The notes under the pieces: model-generated
Database searches by the model: none
What the model was told of the DNA's origin: nothing
Seen by the model: the letters and a program-made list of their open reading frames with translations, nothing else
Assembly (NCBI GenBank): GCA_046331095.1
Contig: JAXLRM010000004.1
Location: forward strand, 806,001-870,000
Source: JAIBAC01 sp046331095
GTDB taxonomy: Bacteria > Actinomycetota > Acidimicrobiia > UBA2766
DNA: 64,000 nucleotides
Direction of reading: 5' to 3'
In this document: positions 63,422-64,000 of the stretch, in pieces
How positions within the stretch are numbered: position 1 is the first letter of the stretch
How the letters are laid out: every line of letters begins with the position of its first letter
Position numbers and translations under genes: made by a program

Positions 63422-64000
63422 GGCGATGCCGCCCGAGGTCGCGCCGCGCTGGGACGTCGTCGTGACGGCAGGAGGCACCGGTGGTCACGTGCTGCCTGCT
63501 CTCGCAGTCGTGGAGGAGCTCGTCGCACGTGGCGTCGGGCGCGACCGCATCGGGTTCCTCGGTGGGCGCCGCGGGATCGAGGGTGAAGCCGTGCCCGCAG
63601 CCGGGATCTCGTTCCGCGGCCTCGACGTCCGCGGCCTGCGCCGCGGCTTCTCGTGGGCAGCCATCGCCGCCAACGTGTCTGCTCTGTGGGCGATGTTGCG
63701 TGCCGTCCGGGCCGCGCGCGGGATCCTCCACGCGAGCGGCGCCGGAGTCGTGGTCGCCATGGGCGGCTACGCCAGCGTGCCCGCCGTGCTCGCGGCGCGC
63801 CGGCGCTCCCGGCGCCTGGTCGTATACGAGTCGAACTCGGTCCCGGGTGTCGCGACCAAGCTCGCGGCACGGCGGGCGACCGTGACCACGTGTGCGTTGG
63901 AGTCCACGGTCGCGCTCCTGCCGCGTGCGCAGAGGATCGGGTTCGTGGTGCGGCGCCCGCTGGAGCGTTTCGGCACGGACCCGGCCCTCGTCGAGGACCT
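63411..64000 (+). CDS. murG: UDP-GlcNAc:lipid I transferase MurG (3' partial)
   Basis: The gene starts at ATG 63411 inside the ftsW end (ATG 63426 is an alternative) and runs off the right edge after about 196 residues. VVVTAGGTGGHVLPALAVVEEL is the glycine-rich donor loop, followed by IGFLGGRRGIEGEAVPAAGI and VVVAMGGYASVPAVLAARRRSRRLVVYESNSVPG. It adds GlcNAc to lipid I to form lipid II at the inner membrane face. Confidence 0.95.
   Translation, partial: MPSEAMPPEVAPRWDVVVTAGGTGGHVLPALAVVEELVARGVGRDRIGFLGGRRGIEGEAVPAAGISFRGLDVRGLRRGFSWAAIAANVSALWAMLRAVRAARGILHASGAGVVVAMGGYASVPAVLAARRRSRRLVVYESNSVPGVATKLAARRATVTTCALESTVALLPRAQRIGFVVRRPLERFGTDPALVED

Overview
The window is high-GC DNA (roughly 70%) from an actinobacterium. 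The evidence is an actinobacterial-type LexA/SOS box (CGAAC-N4-GTTCG) at three places, a PimB-like mannosyltransferase next to a FadD15-like acyl-CoA synthetase, frequent GTG/TTG starts with 4-bp overlaps, DUF3040 and DUF1697 proteins, and a dcw cluster led by mraZ. The class is uncertain; an Acidimicrobiia-like lineage is a guess.

Layout. 1-10.2 kb: the end of an MprF-like DUF2156 protein, a Cys-rich mini-protein, an Arg/Gly-tailed protein, then a tight + strand run: pimB-like GT4, acyl-CoA ligase, SRPBCC, zinc-ribbon membrane protein, membrane protein, ArsA-like ATPase, hypothetical, ROK sugar kinase. This resembles the mycobacterial pimB-fadD15 neighbourhood. 10.3-20 kb: cytochrome c, AlaC/DapL-type aminotransferase, an isolated PilB/GspE ATPase, TetR regulator, alpha/beta-hydrolase-like protein without its serine nucleophile, PlsC acyltransferase, glycerol kinase, and a phosphofructokinase with pyrophosphate-type residues. 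20-31 kb: an SOS-boxed small gene, acetyl-CoA synthetase, CYTH/CHAD protein, GH15 trehalase/glucoamylase, YihY, GT4 and a glycogen-debranching-type enzyme.

31-42 kb holds the most unusual feature. The error-prone polymerase DnaE2 is in two pieces. The PHP plus polymerase part (32080-34695) and the helix-hairpin-helix/OB-fold part (40072-40926) are separated by about 5.4 kb of unrelated genes (FMN-binding protein, DtxR-family regulator, phosphotransferase, methionine aminopeptidase, ABC1 kinase, ankyrin protein). Each piece has its own SOS box. The C-terminal piece is translationally coupled to a catalytically complete DinB. The first SOS box also lies just upstream of a divergent L,D-transpeptidase, and a third box precedes a DUF6504-like gene at 20258.

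42-53.9 kb: Gfo/Idh oxidoreductase, DUF3040 protein, a MoxR-DUF58-transglutaminase operon, a second ROK kinase with an intact zinc motif, AI-2E-type permease, HNH endonuclease, and a universal-stress/CBS/flavin-binding trio around a possible DosR-like site. 54-64 kb: the dcw cluster mraZ-rsmH-ftsL-ftsI-murE-mraY-murD-ftsW-murG (murG runs off the edge), with murF missing from its usual place. A helically phased TGGG array overlaps the mraZ promoter.

Five intergenic arrays of about 50-nt hairpin units (two stem types, three interior types) lie at 24.1, 31.0, 35.9, 39.9 and 49.2 kb. No tRNA, rRNA, CRISPR array or transposase gene was seen.
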